Origin: M3007 sp046155725
GTDB lineage: Bacteria > Bacteroidota > Bacteroidia > Chitinophagales > Saprospiraceae
Assembly (NCBI GenBank): GCA_046155725.1
Contig: JBJXFT010000217.1
Location: 1-20,659, forward strand
DNA: 20,659 nucleotides
Direction of reading: 5' to 3'
Below the pieces are notes generated by a model. It did no database searches, had not been told where the DNA came from, and saw nothing but the letters and a program-made list of their open reading frames with translations. The translations under genes and the position numbers were made by a program. This document shows, in pieces, positions 11,120-20,470 of the stretch; within the stretch, counting starts at the first letter, position 1; every line of letters begins with the position of its first letter.

Positions 11120-11965
11120 ATGGCAAAACCGACCGCCACCCTAAGTGTCGAGGGGACTGAAATCCGTTTTTTCACAGAGAAAGAGGACGATTTTATCTCC
11201 ATGACTGACATCGCCAAACGGTTCAATGAAAGAACCGACCAGGTGATTTCAAACTGGCTCAGAACCAGAACCACCGTTGAATTTTTGGGCGCATGGGAAA
11301 TGCTGCACAATGCAGATTTTAATCCCCTCAATTTTGAGGGGATTAAAAGCCAGACTGGCGCGGCAACCTTTGTCTTGACCATTACAGATTGGGTGGCACA
11401 GACGTCTGCCATCGGTATCCGCGCAAAACCTGGGCGATATGGGGGGACTTATGCGCACAAAGACATTGCATTTGAATTTCTTTCCTACCTCTCCCCCGCC
11501 TTCAAACTGTATGTGATAAAGGAGTTCCAAAGGCTAAAGGCGGTTGAATCACGGCAAACCGAGGGAGCACTTGATTGGAACCTGAAACGCGCTCTGACCA
11601 AGATAAACTACTTGATCCATACAGATGCGGTAAGAGAGCGTCTTGTTCCGCCAAGAATTTACAACACTAATCAGGAGGGGATAGTATATGCCAGCGAAGC
11701 CGATTTGTTGAACTTGGCTCTTTTCGGGGTGACGGCCAAGAGCTGGCGTGAAGCTAACCCCGACTCAAAGGGGAACATCCGCGACAGCGCCACGTCAGAA
11801 CAACTGCTCGTACTTGCCAATCTTGAAAACCTGAACGCTGAATTTATCCGGCAGGGGCTGCCGAAGGAAATGCGTCTGCAAAGGCTCAACGAAATTGCCA
11901 TTCATCAAATGGAATTGCTCCTGAATGTGCCTGCGCTGAAACAATTGGAAGTAAAAAACAAATAA
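11120..11965 (+). CDS. KilA-N domain-containing protein
   Basis: This 281-residue protein has a KilA-N domain over about residues 1-145: FISMTDIAKRF, VISNWLRTRTTVEFLGAWE, a TFVLTITDWV strand, AIGIRAKPGRYGGTYAHKD, IAFEFLSYLSPAFKLYVIKEF. KilA-N is a DNA-binding module of phages, large DNA viruses and bacterial islands. In Bacteroidota this stand-alone form is common, often in many copies near mobile or defence genes, and its cellular role is not known. The C-terminal half (150-281) is helical and is shared by this family (YLIHTDAVRERLVPP; VYASEADLLNLALFG). It starts 6 bp after antitoxin copy 2 and may be read from that promoter. An ATG at 11113 is out of frame and is not the start. Confidence 0.92.
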   Translation: MAKPTATLSVEGTEIRFFTEKEDDFISMTDIAKRFNERTDQVISNWLRTRTTVEFLGAWEMLHNADFNPLNFEGIKSQTGAATFVLTITDWVAQTSAIGIRAKPGRYGGTYAHKDIAFEFLSYLSPAFKLYVIKEFQRLKAVESRQTEGALDWNLKRALTKINYLIHTDAVRERLVPPRIYNTNQEGIVYASEADLLNLALFGVTAKSWREANPDSKGNIRDSATSEQLLVLANLENLNAEFIRQGLPKEMRLQRLNEIAIHQMELLLNVPALKQLEVKNK

Positions 11966-11978
11966 CCGTTGGCTACCC

Positions 11979-12084
11979 CTATTTCCGTTTCGGCGCCTTC
12001 TTAATCGGCTTCTTGTACTTCAAATCCCGCAAGTGCTTGGTCTTATTCCCAAGGTTCACCTTTTGTTCTTGGCCTTTTTTTCAT
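11979..12084 (-). pseudogene. Possible small basic ORF broken at a 7-A run
   Basis: On the minus strand an ATG at 12084 is followed by seven A residues; the frame then stops after 13 codons. If the run had six A residues the frame would read 34 codons ending in the lysine-rich GNKTKHLRDLKYKKPIKKAP and KRK, stopping at TAG (11979-11981). The length of 106 bp is one more than a multiple of three. It may be a slipped small gene, a sequencing error or chance. Confidence 0.25.
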
Positions 12085-12140
12085 GGAAAGCCCCCGTGGG
12101 TCGGGGCGGGAGTTTGAGTTGTATTTCCGGGCCGGAGTAG

Positions 12141-12284
12141 CAGCTTTCAGGAAAAAGTGGGCAAATCGCGCTCGACCAAATCAGGGCAATAGACAAATCC
12201 CGCTTGGTAAAAAATATAGCTACACCTGACGATGCCACCGCCTTTCAACTTTTCGAACTGCTGACCGAAATGTTCTCCTATTGA
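12141..12284 (+). pseudogene. MazF/PemK-family toxin C-terminal remnant
   Basis: After an in-frame TAG at 12138 the frame reads GQIALDQIRAIDKSRLV and then a helical end ...FQLFELLTEMFSY, stopping at TGA 12284. The segment LDQIRAIDKSRLV is the conserved C-terminal strand and helix of MazF/PemK mRNA interferases. There is no start codon, SH3-like N-terminal half or antitoxin beside it, so this is a remnant. It stops 8 bp from the convergent tamL stop, marking the right edge of the accessory island. Confidence 0.7.
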
Positions 12285-12292
12285 AGCGCGCG

Positions 12293-14629
12293 CTAAAACG
12301 GGTATCCAAAAGAGAAATTCCAATTCCAATTGTCCTGTCTCCAGCTTTTGCTGCCAAAGCGCAAGTCATCGCCCACCCAACGCTCGCCAATGGGCAGATA
12401 GGGCTTGTTGAGTGGGAAAGCCAGATCAAGCCGCACGATGAAAAATCCAAGGTTGACCCGCAGCCCCAGACCCGTGCCAAGCGCCAACTCCCGGTAAAAA
12501 TGGTCGAACCGAAAGCGCGAAGCCTCTGTGGCGTCGGAGCCAGTGGTGAGCCATACATTGCCCGCATCTACAAAAAAAGCCAGTTCCGGGTATTTTCCAA
12601 TCGGCACCCGGTATTCCAAACTGGTTTCTATCAGCACGTTGCCTGTGTATTGGCCGAGATTGAGGCCGTCGTTCACGGCGTCGCGCACTTCGCTGCCTGG
12701 CCCCACGGAGCGTGGTGGAAAAGCGCGCACACTGCTGGCGCCTCCCACTCCATAGCGGTCGAGCAGGGCGATGGTGCTGCCGTTCCGCAGCGGTATGCCC
12801 GCCGCAAATATCGCCCGGAAGGCCAGCACGTTGCGTTTGTGCGTGTTTTGGTACTGGCGGTATTCGGTTTCTGTAAAAAAATTGAGTGGGTTCGAGAGCG
12901 CGTAATCCGCAGGCAAAGCGGCGGGTCGCGTGTAGCCGCTTGCTTGCGCGGAAAAACGCTGGCGGAAATACATCTGGAACTGCTTGGCGGGCCCAAGCCG
13001 CTGGTCTATCGTGTAGGTGTAATTGGGCTGATACTCCGTAAAAGTCAGCAAGAGCAGCGAAGAGCCAGTGGTGTCGGTAGGGATGCCGCTTATCAGTTGC
13101 TGTCTCACCGCTTTGTCGCTGATGGTGGAAAACTGGATCGCAAAACTCAGCGGGTTGAATTCCTGTGTGGCCGAGCCTCGACGGTTTTTCTTCCACAAAT
13201 AGCCGCCCTCCGCCCGCACCCGTTGGAAACTAAGGCCGAAACGCCCCAGTTCTTCCACGTTGTACTTGAAGAAATTGGCTTCGTGCCGCAGGCTGAACTT
13301 GGTGCTGTTGAACGCGCGCGTTTGTTTTTCAGGGATAAAAAGAAAGCGCGGCAGGGTCAGTTGCGCGCCCGCATCGCTGACCAAAAAATCCTCGAAATCG
13401 AAATTGTCCTGGTTGGTGCGCAGGTAAGCGCCGTTGAGCGAGATGCGCAGTGCTTCCGCTCCCCGAAAGGCATTGCGGTGGGTGTAGGCCGCCCCCGCCC
13501 GAACACCACTGTAGAAATTCGGCGAAAAGACCCCCGATAAAGTGCCCTCTATCCGTTGCGAATTGTAGGGAGTGAGGTAGGCACGGGCATCGAGCAGCGA
13601 ATCGGCGCGCGCCGAAGGCTCAAAACGGATGTTGATAAACTTGTGTACATTAAGGTTGAGCAGCCGATAGATCGTGGCTTGGTAAGCTAGGACGGAGTAA
13701 TACCTGCCGCAGCGCAAGAAAATCTGCCGCGACAATACTTCGGGCTTCATGTTCAAATCATGATAGACATAGCGCACACAATCGCCAGGCAACGTATCGT
13801 GTGCATACGGGTCAGTATCAGCGCGCTGGGCCAAGTCATGATCGGGATACACCGTCACCGAAGCGATGCGGTAGCGTTTTCGGTCGCGCGCGGCCACATC
13901 GTCTTTTATTTTCAAGCTAAGGTTCAATTGCCCGGGCTCGCGCACTGTGTCGGCCACAAAAAGCAGGTGGTCGGGCGAAAAATAATACCATCCCCGGTTG
14001 CGCAAAGTGTCGTTGAGCCGCTGGCGTTCTCCCATCATGTTTTCCAACAGATAGAAATCCCCTGCTTTCACCAAGGACTTTGGCTGCTGCGCGCGGATGG
14101 CCCGCAACAATTCCGTGCTGTCCGGCGGGTATGTGACGCTGTTGATGGTCTTGCGCGGGCTTTCCACGCGCACCCGGTGCACGAGCCGCGCGCTGCGCTT
14201 GCGCAGTTTTTCTTCCGTATCTATTTTGACTTTGAAAAAACCGTCGTTTCCGGCTCGCTCTTCCAAAAGTTCGCGATGCCGTGCAGCGATCTTGGCGTTG
14301 TAAAGCACAGGAGGCTCACCGAAGCGGGTAGCGATAAAATTGCCAAAACTCTTCTTGCGCCCATTGTGGAACGTGTTGTAGATCGAAAGCTTGGGTCGGA
14401 TGCCCAAAAACTGCTTGTTGGGCCGCGGCAGTACGACGGCTTTTTTCAAATCTTTCCGCAGTATTTTGACTTTCCAATCTTGTTCCGCTTTCGAGACTTT
14501 CACTTTTGCGCCCGTGTACAGCCGCTCTCCCTCGGCCAATTTGCCTGTGCCGGAGCAGCCCGCAGCGAACAAGCCCGCGCAGAGCAGGAGTAGCAGTGAT
14601 TGAAAGATTTTTGACGATTGATTGCTCAT
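12293..14629 (-). CDS. tamL: TamL: lipoprotein BamA/TamA-family outer-membrane protein
   Basis: TamL is the Bacteroidota form of the Omp85 protein TamA. It is an outer-membrane barrel with periplasmic POTRA-type domains, and it differs from TamA in carrying a lipid anchor. The 778-residue protein starts with a lipoprotein signal (SLLLLLCAGLFAAGC, lipobox Cys25). The N-terminal half is polar and POTRA-like. About residues 370-778 alternate hydrophobic and aromatic strands, with VRAF near residue 632 in the place of the VRGF/Y lid-lock motif, and end in Phe (FSFGYPF), as outer-membrane barrels do. Its ATG overlaps the tamB stop (ATGA), so it is translationally coupled to tamB. The pair is thought to move lipids and help outer-membrane assembly between the two membranes. 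Confidence 0.93.
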   Translation of the reverse strand: MSNQSSKIFQSLLLLLCAGLFAAGCSGTGKLAEGERLYTGAKVKVSKAEQDWKVKILRKDLKKAVVLPRPNKQFLGIRPKLSIYNTFHNGRKKSFGNFIATRFGEPPVLYNAKIAARHRELLEERAGNDGFFKVKIDTEEKLRKRSARLVHRVRVESPRKTINSVTYPPDSTELLRAIRAQQPKSLVKAGDFYLLENMMGERQRLNDTLRNRGWYYFSPDHLLFVADTVREPGQLNLSLKIKDDVAARDRKRYRIASVTVYPDHDLAQRADTDPYAHDTLPGDCVRYVYHDLNMKPEVLSRQIFLRCGRYYSVLAYQATIYRLLNLNVHKFINIRFEPSARADSLLDARAYLTPYNSQRIEGTLSGVFSPNFYSGVRAGAAYTHRNAFRGAEALRISLNGAYLRTNQDNFDFEDFLVSDAGAQLTLPRFLFIPEKQTRAFNSTKFSLRHEANFFKYNVEELGRFGLSFQRVRAEGGYLWKKNRRGSATQEFNPLSFAIQFSTISDKAVRQQLISGIPTDTTGSSLLLLTFTEYQPNYTYTIDQRLGPAKQFQMYFRQRFSAQASGYTRPAALPADYALSNPLNFFTETEYRQYQNTHKRNVLAFRAIFAAGIPLRNGSTIALLDRYGVGGASSVRAFPPRSVGPGSEVRDAVNDGLNLGQYTGNVLIETSLEYRVPIGKYPELAFFVDAGNVWLTTGSDATEASRFRFDHFYRELALGTGLGLRVNLGFFIVRLDLAFPLNKPYLPIGERWVGDDLRFGSKSWRQDNWNWNFSFGYPF

Positions 14630-17600
14630 GACTTCTTTCTTTTCCCGTTGAATTCCTTGCTCACGATAATTCCCGCGCCGGAGTTGCGCAGATTTGAAGA
14701 CGAGGCATTCAGTAATTCAAATCCCTTTTCGGAGAATACCGTGACCTTCAGCCCGCCATTGCGGGTGACAGCATATTCCACCGAAGCATTTTCCAGCGCG
14801 CTCTGCACCTCGTCGCCGTTGGCACCGCCTACCGTGGTGCCGCCCGATAGTTTGAACGTGAGGCGATCCTCAAAAAATGATTTTTCCAGACGCAATTGGT
14901 AATTCGTGGTGCCTTCCGCGCTGCTCGCCCCGTCATTGGAAGCGGCATCTTTTGCCTCTACCTCCACGTCTATGAAGGTTAGGTACTGCTGCGCCAGCGC
15001 ATTCACTTGGCTGGTCAGAAAACTGCTCAGACCCGCGCGCAAAGGATCGCCGCCGCTGCTGGTGGTGGTAGCGCCGATTGACTCGCCAATAAAATTTTTG
15101 AACAGCAGCACCCCGAATATCTGCCGCGACATGAGGTTGGGGTCATCATTTACATTGTTGAGGGCGCTGCGCACCAAGCCCTCTTCCTGATTGCCGAAAT
15201 TTTGGGAAATGCCCTCCTGTTGCTCGTCTGGGGGGTAAATAAATTTGAAACCTACGTCTGGCTGCTTGGGGGTGCCGTTCACGCTGGTTTGCAGTATGAA
15301 AGTTTGCCGCTTGCGATATTGGGAGGTCTCGTCGCCGGTTGCGCCAGGCAACTGGTTGACCACCAACGGATAGGGCGATGCTTGAAAAACGTATCGCGCT
15401 TTCAACTGCAACTCTGGGCTGGCTACATCCCCCGACCACACGATGCTGCTGCCCCTTGCTACCTCGAAACTCCGCTTCACCACCGATTGATAAGAATACC
15501 TGTAAATGCCGCGCACCAATTCCACGCGACCAGAAAGCGTCATGTTCCCGTTCGGGAAGAGGTCGAGTTGGAGCCTGCCGTTGGCTTTGCCGTTGAAGTC
15601 GTCGCCTGTGACAGGGTTTACCACACTGTTGATGTTGAGATTGGAGTCTATCTCGATGCTCGCGCTGAGGGTAATAGGGCTACGGGTCGCGGGAGCGTCG
15701 TACACGAGCGGGCGCACATATGCTCGCGCTGGAGGCACAAACTCTACAATGCCCTCATGCTGGGCCGACTGCGTGGCCGCGTCATAGATGTAGGTGAAAT
15801 CAGATTCTTTGGCAGTCTTGACATTGATCTGTATGTCTGGTTCGGTCAGCAGCCCCCGCACCGAGCCATTCAAGGTCACAAACACCCTTCCGAAATAGGT
15901 GGGATTGTCTTGGCGCATGGTGTTCAGTGCCTGCCATCTGTCGGCGTGGAGCTGGAGGTCGGCACGGATGGTTTTCCAATCGGTAGTAGCCAGTTTCCCC
16001 TTGATTTCCAAAGTTTTGCCAGCAGGATCACGCAGGGTGAGGCCATTCAGGTTGATGCCTTCGGCAGTAAATTCAAGCGGCGTTTCGCTGAGTTCATAGC
16101 GCACATTGGTGAGCGTAGGCGTGACGACCGTATTGTGCAACTGCATCGTGCCGCGTACTTGCAGCGCGTCAGTCGTGCCTTTTATGTTCATGTCGGCTTG
16201 GAGCCAACCATCCAGTTCGCGCACATACTGCCCCAGAAAAACATCGAAGTTTTGGAAGTTTAAGCGGCTGATGTCCACTTCGAAATCCAAGCCCGTGCGC
16301 CCACTCGCCAAGACGCGCGTACTGCCCTCGATGCCGACCGATTGGCCGTTGCCGCGCATCATCAATTTTTCGATCTCGATGGTCTTTGCCGCCACCTGGA
16401 TTTTGTTGCCAGGATCCACCTGCCACTCATGGAAGTCAATGATTTGTACAGGATCCAGCCGAACAGTGGCGGTGCGCGCGCCGCGCGAGAGTTCCGCATT
16501 GGCTGCCAATCGGAAGCGTTCACGGCCTTCGGCATCCCGGGCGGCGATGGCGACGTTGGCGATGTTGGACACAAACCGACCGCTTACGCGGGCATTCTCC
16601 ACGAAAGTCTCGTCTTGCCGACGTATGAGTGGCGAACTGACCAAAAACACCGCAGCACTGTCGCCCGCATAAGCCCGCGCATTCAGCGAATCCAGTGACC
16701 AGTCGAGGTAGGCCATGCGTGGCACTTGGGCTTTGAATTCAAAAAAATTGCGGCGCGCGTCCAGCGAGGCTTCCAGATTCAGGGGACTTAATTTGGTCAG
16801 GCCGGGGACTAAGCCCGTAGTCAAAAGTTGAGGTTTCAAAAACTGGATGCGAACGGAAAGGGAATCTGTGCCGACAGGCGGCACATAGTTCGTGCGATCC
16901 ACGATGAAATACTGCTCTGCGATGTTGTTGATCGTTTCTGGCAAATCGGCAATGGAAAAATAGCCTTTCAGTTCGCCTTGCAGCCAGTCAGATTCGAGGA
17001 CGATCCTATTCTGGCGATTGTCCAGCCGAATATCCAGCGACAGCGGGCCTGGCCGGATGTGCACTGTGTCATATTGGAGATCAATGTCCTCAATGGTAGC
17101 CTGCGCCAACAGGGTATCGAGCGACAAGCCTTCGGAATGGCTGCGGATGCGCAGGCAAGTGGTGGTGGGTCGCTGCGCCCAGCCGAACTCCCGCATATCG
17201 AGGCAGTTGAACACAATGTCGGCATCCAAAATAGGCGCGGCAGGGCCAAAGTCGCCGCTCACTTGGGCATGGACAGCCACACGTTCGTCGGGCGATTTGA
17301 GTAGGCCCTTGAATTTTTTGCCGTCCACTTCGGCATCCAGCACGATGTCGCGCAGCACGAGGTTGTCCCAAATGACAGAATCGAATTTTGCCGCCAGTTC
17401 CGCACGGGCAGTTTTCCCAAATTCAAATCCCTGCCCTTTGACTTGCGCCGTGAAGCCCAGCATTTTCAAGGGTTGCAGGGCGCTGTCTACTGCCAATTGG
17501 CTCACGCGCAGGTTTTTCGCCACGATGGTCGCATCGTAGAACGTGTCGCGCAGCGTCCCGTCCAAGCGGATATTTCCCCAGTTGCCGAGCGTCAGGGTAG

Positions 17601-19671
17601 CGTCGGCAGCCAAGTTTTTGACGTTGCCTTTGGCTTTGCCGCTCAGTTTTGTCATCGCGGGCAGATGGACGCTGCGGGTGAGGAGCGTATCGGGGATATA
17701 CCCCAATATTTCTTGACGGGCCACTTCGGCATCGAAGGCGATATCGAAGCCGAGGCTATCGGGCGAACGCAGGTTTTTGAGCCAGCCATCCAGCAATAGG
17801 CGGCTGTTGTTTTCCCCCCGCAAAGCGTTGATTTCCAAATCGGTGAGCAGCGCGGCCAACGTGCCTTTGAGCGTTCCCGTTGCCGTGAGCATATCGGGCA
17901 TCTGGATGTTTTTTTCTTCCAGAAAAACAAAAAAGGACTGCGGGGCTTCCAAACGCTGGAGGGTCAAGTCCATGCCAAGACTATCTGGTGTGTTTACGTT
18001 TGACAAATTGCCGGCGAGCGCAAATGCCAAAGGCTGACCCGTGGAAGGCGGCGGCGAAACGCCCGTTTGCAAAGTGCCAACATTGCCTTCGAGGGAGATT
18101 TGCATATTGGCAAGCGAACCAGAGAGCGAGCCATGGGCACTGAAAAACGCAGGAAGCGGCGAAGCCAGCAGGCTGTCCATGGGTTTGCCGCCGATGCTCA
18201 TGAAGCGGAGCAAGTCGGCGCGATTGGTTTCCAATCGGCTGATTTGCAGGTTCATGCCCATTGTTTTGGGTTCGGTCAACCGCTGCAAATTTCCCGTGAG
18301 ATGCACAACAGTTCCGTTGCCCGTATAGAGTTCTATGTTCTTGGTCTGTAGATAATTGAGCGAGCCGACTATTTCGCCTGTCATATCGAAAGGCATATCG
18401 CGCAGATTGATCAAGGATTTTGTGCTTTCCATGGGCGGCATGGCCAAGAGCAGGTCGCCAACGATGCCTTTTGCTTCCCCGATTTTGATGTCCATCCGGT
18501 CGTAGGTGGCTTTTTCGTTTTTGAACAAAGCGATATCGCCCTTCACGGTGGTTTGGTTTATTTCCGTGTCCAGGTTTGCAATTTCGATTTGCTGCGGGGT
18601 CATGCGGAGTTCTGCGCGCAACCAATGCAATTGCAGGCCGCTTTTGTCCACCCCGGAGAGGGCTTCTGCTCGCAGGGCGAGGGTGCCATTTTGGAATGAA
18701 AAGTCGGAAATGTCGGCCACGAGGTCTTGCAGGTCCAGATCGCCCGCATTAAGGTGGCCGGGGGAAGATTTTGCTTCTGGGTCGCGGAAGGTGAGTTTGC
18801 TTTCTTTCAACAGCAGTTTTTGAATCAGTACACCCAATTGATCATCCAAAGATTGGAGCTGCAAGTTTTCAATGCTTGCCTCTGCCAAAGTGCTTTCCAA
18901 AAACAATTCTGAAGTGCTGAAAAGAAGGTGCGAGCGCAAGATTTCGGCCTTTTCCAACAGCAGTGCAAAGTTGTCGGAAGGCTTTCCGCTGGGCGTTGTT
19001 TTTTTGGTTTGCTGCATTCGGATGTCTGAATCAGCGAGGTAGAACTCAGACAGTTCGAAGTGCAGGGTTGGCAGATCGGCTGTTTTGATCACCGTGCTTG
19101 CATTGCCGATTTTGGCAGACACTGCCATTTTGGAATCCTCGTCTTGTAGAGAAAATTCCACACTTTTGAGTTCGAGCGTCGCGAGGTCAAGTTTCAATTT
19201 CCACGGCGATGCGCTGGTGTCTGCCGGGTCGGGCGGTGGCGCGTTGGGGTTGGCGAAAGCGCGCGTCACGAAATCGAAATTGTACATACTGTCTCGGCGG
19301 TGGAGCCAAACGCTTGCATCTTCGAGCGTAATTTTTTTCAGTTCGATGTTTTGATCGAGCAAGGCCCACATATCTATATCCACTACCAAACTGCCCACAC
19401 GGGCCAACGTATCGCCTTTTTCATCTTCCAGCAGAAATTTATCGAGGGAAATGTAGTAGGGGAACCGCAGCTGCATCGCACCGATTTCGACGCGCGTGCC
19501 GAGTTTTTCGTGGAGCCAACTTTGCGCCTCGCGGGTGATCTTCTGTTGCACGGCGGGCAGCATAAGTGCCAAAGAGAGCAGCACCACCAAGCCCACCAGC
19601 GTCAAAAAGGTGTACAGTGCGAAGCGCAGGAGTCTTCTTCCGAAAGGTAAAGTAGGCTTGGTATAGCTCAT
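14626..19671 (-). CDS. tamB: TamB (DUF490, AsmA-like) translocation and assembly module inner-membrane protein
   Basis: TamB is a very long periplasm-spanning protein with a hydrophobic groove, anchored in the inner membrane and docking on TamA/TamL at the outer membrane; it is implicated in phospholipid transport. With the ATG at 19671 the protein has 1681 residues: a membrane anchor at about 15-38 (LYTFLTLVGLVVLLSLALML), then an AsmA-like region (VEIGAMQLRFP, LARVGSLVVDIDMWAL). A long run of beta-strand repeats follows, and the conserved C-terminal DUF490 domain occupies about 1250-1655 (NPVTGDDFNGKANGRLQLDL, GRVELVRGIYRYSYQ, SRQIFGVLLFKNF). The open frame continues to 19797 but that part overlaps the MCE gene antisense and lacks signal-anchor logic, so 19671 is preferred. 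It is the first gene of the tamB-tamL operon; its promoter must lie within about 19672-19760. Confidence 0.93.
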   Translation of the reverse strand: MSYTKPTLPFGRRLLRFALYTFLTLVGLVVLLSLALMLPAVQQKITREAQSWLHEKLGTRVEIGAMQLRFPYYISLDKFLLEDEKGDTLARVGSLVVDIDMWALLDQNIELKKITLEDASVWLHRRDSMYNFDFVTRAFANPNAPPPDPADTSASPWKLKLDLATLELKSVEFSLQDEDSKMAVSAKIGNASTVIKTADLPTLHFELSEFYLADSDIRMQQTKKTTPSGKPSDNFALLLEKAEILRSHLLFSTSELFLESTLAEASIENLQLQSLDDQLGVLIQKLLLKESKLTFRDPEAKSSPGHLNAGDLDLQDLVADISDFSFQNGTLALRAEALSGVDKSGLQLHWLRAELRMTPQQIEIANLDTEINQTTVKGDIALFKNEKATYDRMDIKIGEAKGIVGDLLLAMPPMESTKSLINLRDMPFDMTGEIVGSLNYLQTKNIELYTGNGTVVHLTGNLQRLTEPKTMGMNLQISRLETNRADLLRFMSIGGKPMDSLLASPLPAFFSAHGSLSGSLANMQISLEGNVGTLQTGVSPPPSTGQPLAFALAGNLSNVNTPDSLGMDLTLQRLEAPQSFFVFLEEKNIQMPDMLTATGTLKGTLAALLTDLEINALRGENNSRLLLDGWLKNLRSPDSLGFDIAFDAEVARQEILGYIPDTLLTRSVHLPAMTKLSGKAKGNVKNLAADATLTLGNWGNIRLDGTLRDTFYDATIVAKNLRVSQLAVDSALQPLKMLGFTAQVKGQGFEFGKTARAELAAKFDSVIWDNLVLRDIVLDAEVDGKKFKGLLKSPDERVAVHAQVSGDFGPAAPILDADIVFNCLDMREFGWAQRPTTTCLRIRSHSEGLSLDTLLAQATIEDIDLQYDTVHIRPGPLSLDIRLDNRQNRIVLESDWLQGELKGYFSIADLPETINNIAEQYFIVDRTNYVPPVGTDSLSVRIQFLKPQLLTTGLVPGLTKLSPLNLEASLDARRNFFEFKAQVPRMAYLDWSLDSLNARAYAGDSAAVFLVSSPLIRRQDETFVENARVSGRFVSNIANVAIAARDAEGRERFRLAANAELSRGARTATVRLDPVQIIDFHEWQVDPGNKIQVAAKTIEIEKLMMRGNGQSVGIEGSTRVLASGRTGLDFEVDISRLNFQNFDVFLGQYVRELDGWLQADMNIKGTTDALQVRGTMQLHNTVVTPTLTNVRYELSETPLEFTAEGINLNGLTLRDPAGKTLEIKGKLATTDWKTIRADLQLHADRWQALNTMRQDNPTYFGRVFVTLNGSVRGLLTEPDIQINVKTAKESDFTYIYDAATQSAQHEGIVEFVPPARAYVRPLVYDAPATRSPITLSASIEIDSNLNINSVVNPVTGDDFNGKANGRLQLDLFPNGNMTLSGRVELVRGIYRYSYQSVVKRSFEVARGSSIVWSGDVASPELQLKARYVFQASPYPLVVNQLPGATGDETSQYRKRQTFILQTSVNGTPKQPDVGFKFIYPPDEQQEGISQNFGNQEEGLVRSALNNVNDDPNLMSRQIFGVLLFKNFIGESIGATTTSSGGDPLRAGLSSFLTSQVNALAQQYLTFIDVEVEAKDAASNDGASSAEGTTNYQLRLEKSFFEDRLTFKLSGGTTVGGANGDEVQSALENASVEYAVTRNGGLKVTVFSEKGFELLNASSSNLRNSGAGIIVSKEFNGKRKKS

Positions 19672-19708
19672 TGAAGAAGAAAGGATTAAAAAAGGCTTGC
19701 CAGTTTCG

Positions 19709-20470
19709 ATGGCACAGATTTTTAACTGTTGCACTTCAAATCTGGCAGATGCCAAAGCAAAAATCAGTACCGACGGATTGATCGGCAATAAAATCATTGT
19801 TGTCTATGGCGGCACTTCTTTGTCTCAGTATGTGGAAGACGGCGACACGTTGGGCATCGAAAAAATGATATCCACCGAACAAATGATGACCACTTTGCAG
19901 CAGAACAACATGAACCTGCTCGCCATCACCACCGATTTTAAAACGATCAGCAAAAAAATAGTGGACGGAGAAGGGTCGGTCGGCAAATTGCTAAAAGACG
20001 AATCGCTTTACAATAGCCTCGACGCGACGCTCGCTTTGCTGCAAAAATCTTCGGTACACGCAGAAAAACTTACTGCTGCTATGTCCGATTACAGCCAAAA
20101 ACTCAATCAGAAAGGTTCGCTGGCCAACGATCTGGTGACCGATACTACTGTTTTCAAGAATGTGCAAGCCTCCGTCAGGCAACTTAAGCAACTGACGGCT
20201 ACGGCTGCCGAAGCGACCGATAACTTGAAAGCCGCCAGCAAGAACGTGAGCGTGGCCACCAGTAAATTAGAAAACAAAGAATCTCCTTTAGGTGTGCTGC
20301 TCTATGATGAAACAGCGGCCGCAAACCTGAAGGCAACGCTCAAGAACCTCGAAGGCGGTTCACAAAAATTAGATGAAGACTTGCGGGCATTACAAGACAA
20401 CTTCTTGTTGCGCAGGTATTTCAAAAAGAAAAGGAAAGCGGAAAAAGCGGCCCTTAGTAATAATAATTAG
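19709..20470 (+). CDS. MCE (MlaD-like) family lipid-transport protein, 5'-truncated
   Basis: The frame reads AKISTDGLIGNKIIVVYGG near its start, the last strand of an MCE domain. A long helical tail follows with the repeated family motifs DGEGSVGKLLKDESLYNSL, KGSLANDLV and ESPLGVLLYDE, ending NFLLRRYFKKKRK. MCE proteins form rings that carry phospholipids across the periplasm with MlaE/MlaF-type ABC transporters. A full protein starts with a membrane helix and about 100 more residues of MCE domain. Here these are absent: the ATG at 19709 precedes about 10 unrelated residues, and tamB diverges only 37 bp upstream. The gene is therefore probably a fragment cut by a rearrangement near 19740, or the assembly is joined wrongly there. 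No mlaE or mlaF gene is in the window. Confidence 0.75.
   Translation: MAQIFNCCTSNLADAKAKISTDGLIGNKIIVVYGGTSLSQYVEDGDTLGIEKMISTEQMMTTLQQNNMNLLAITTDFKTISKKIVDGEGSVGKLLKDESLYNSLDATLALLQKSSVHAEKLTAAMSDYSQKLNQKGSLANDLVTDTTVFKNVQASVRQLKQLTATAAEATDNLKAASKNVSVATSKLENKESPLGVLLYDETAAANLKATLKNLEGGSQKLDEDLRALQDNFLLRRYFKKKRKAEKAALSNNN

Noticed and set aside
12281..13540. 419-residue plus-strand frame
   Set aside because: It is the antisense shadow of tamL, whose barrel and lipobox are recognisable on the minus strand.
15202..16263. 353-residue plus-strand frame
   Set aside because: It is the antisense shadow of the tamB C-terminal domain.
19672..19797. Longer N-terminus for TamB
   Set aside because: It would overlap the MCE frame antisense and place 42 extra residues before the membrane anchor.
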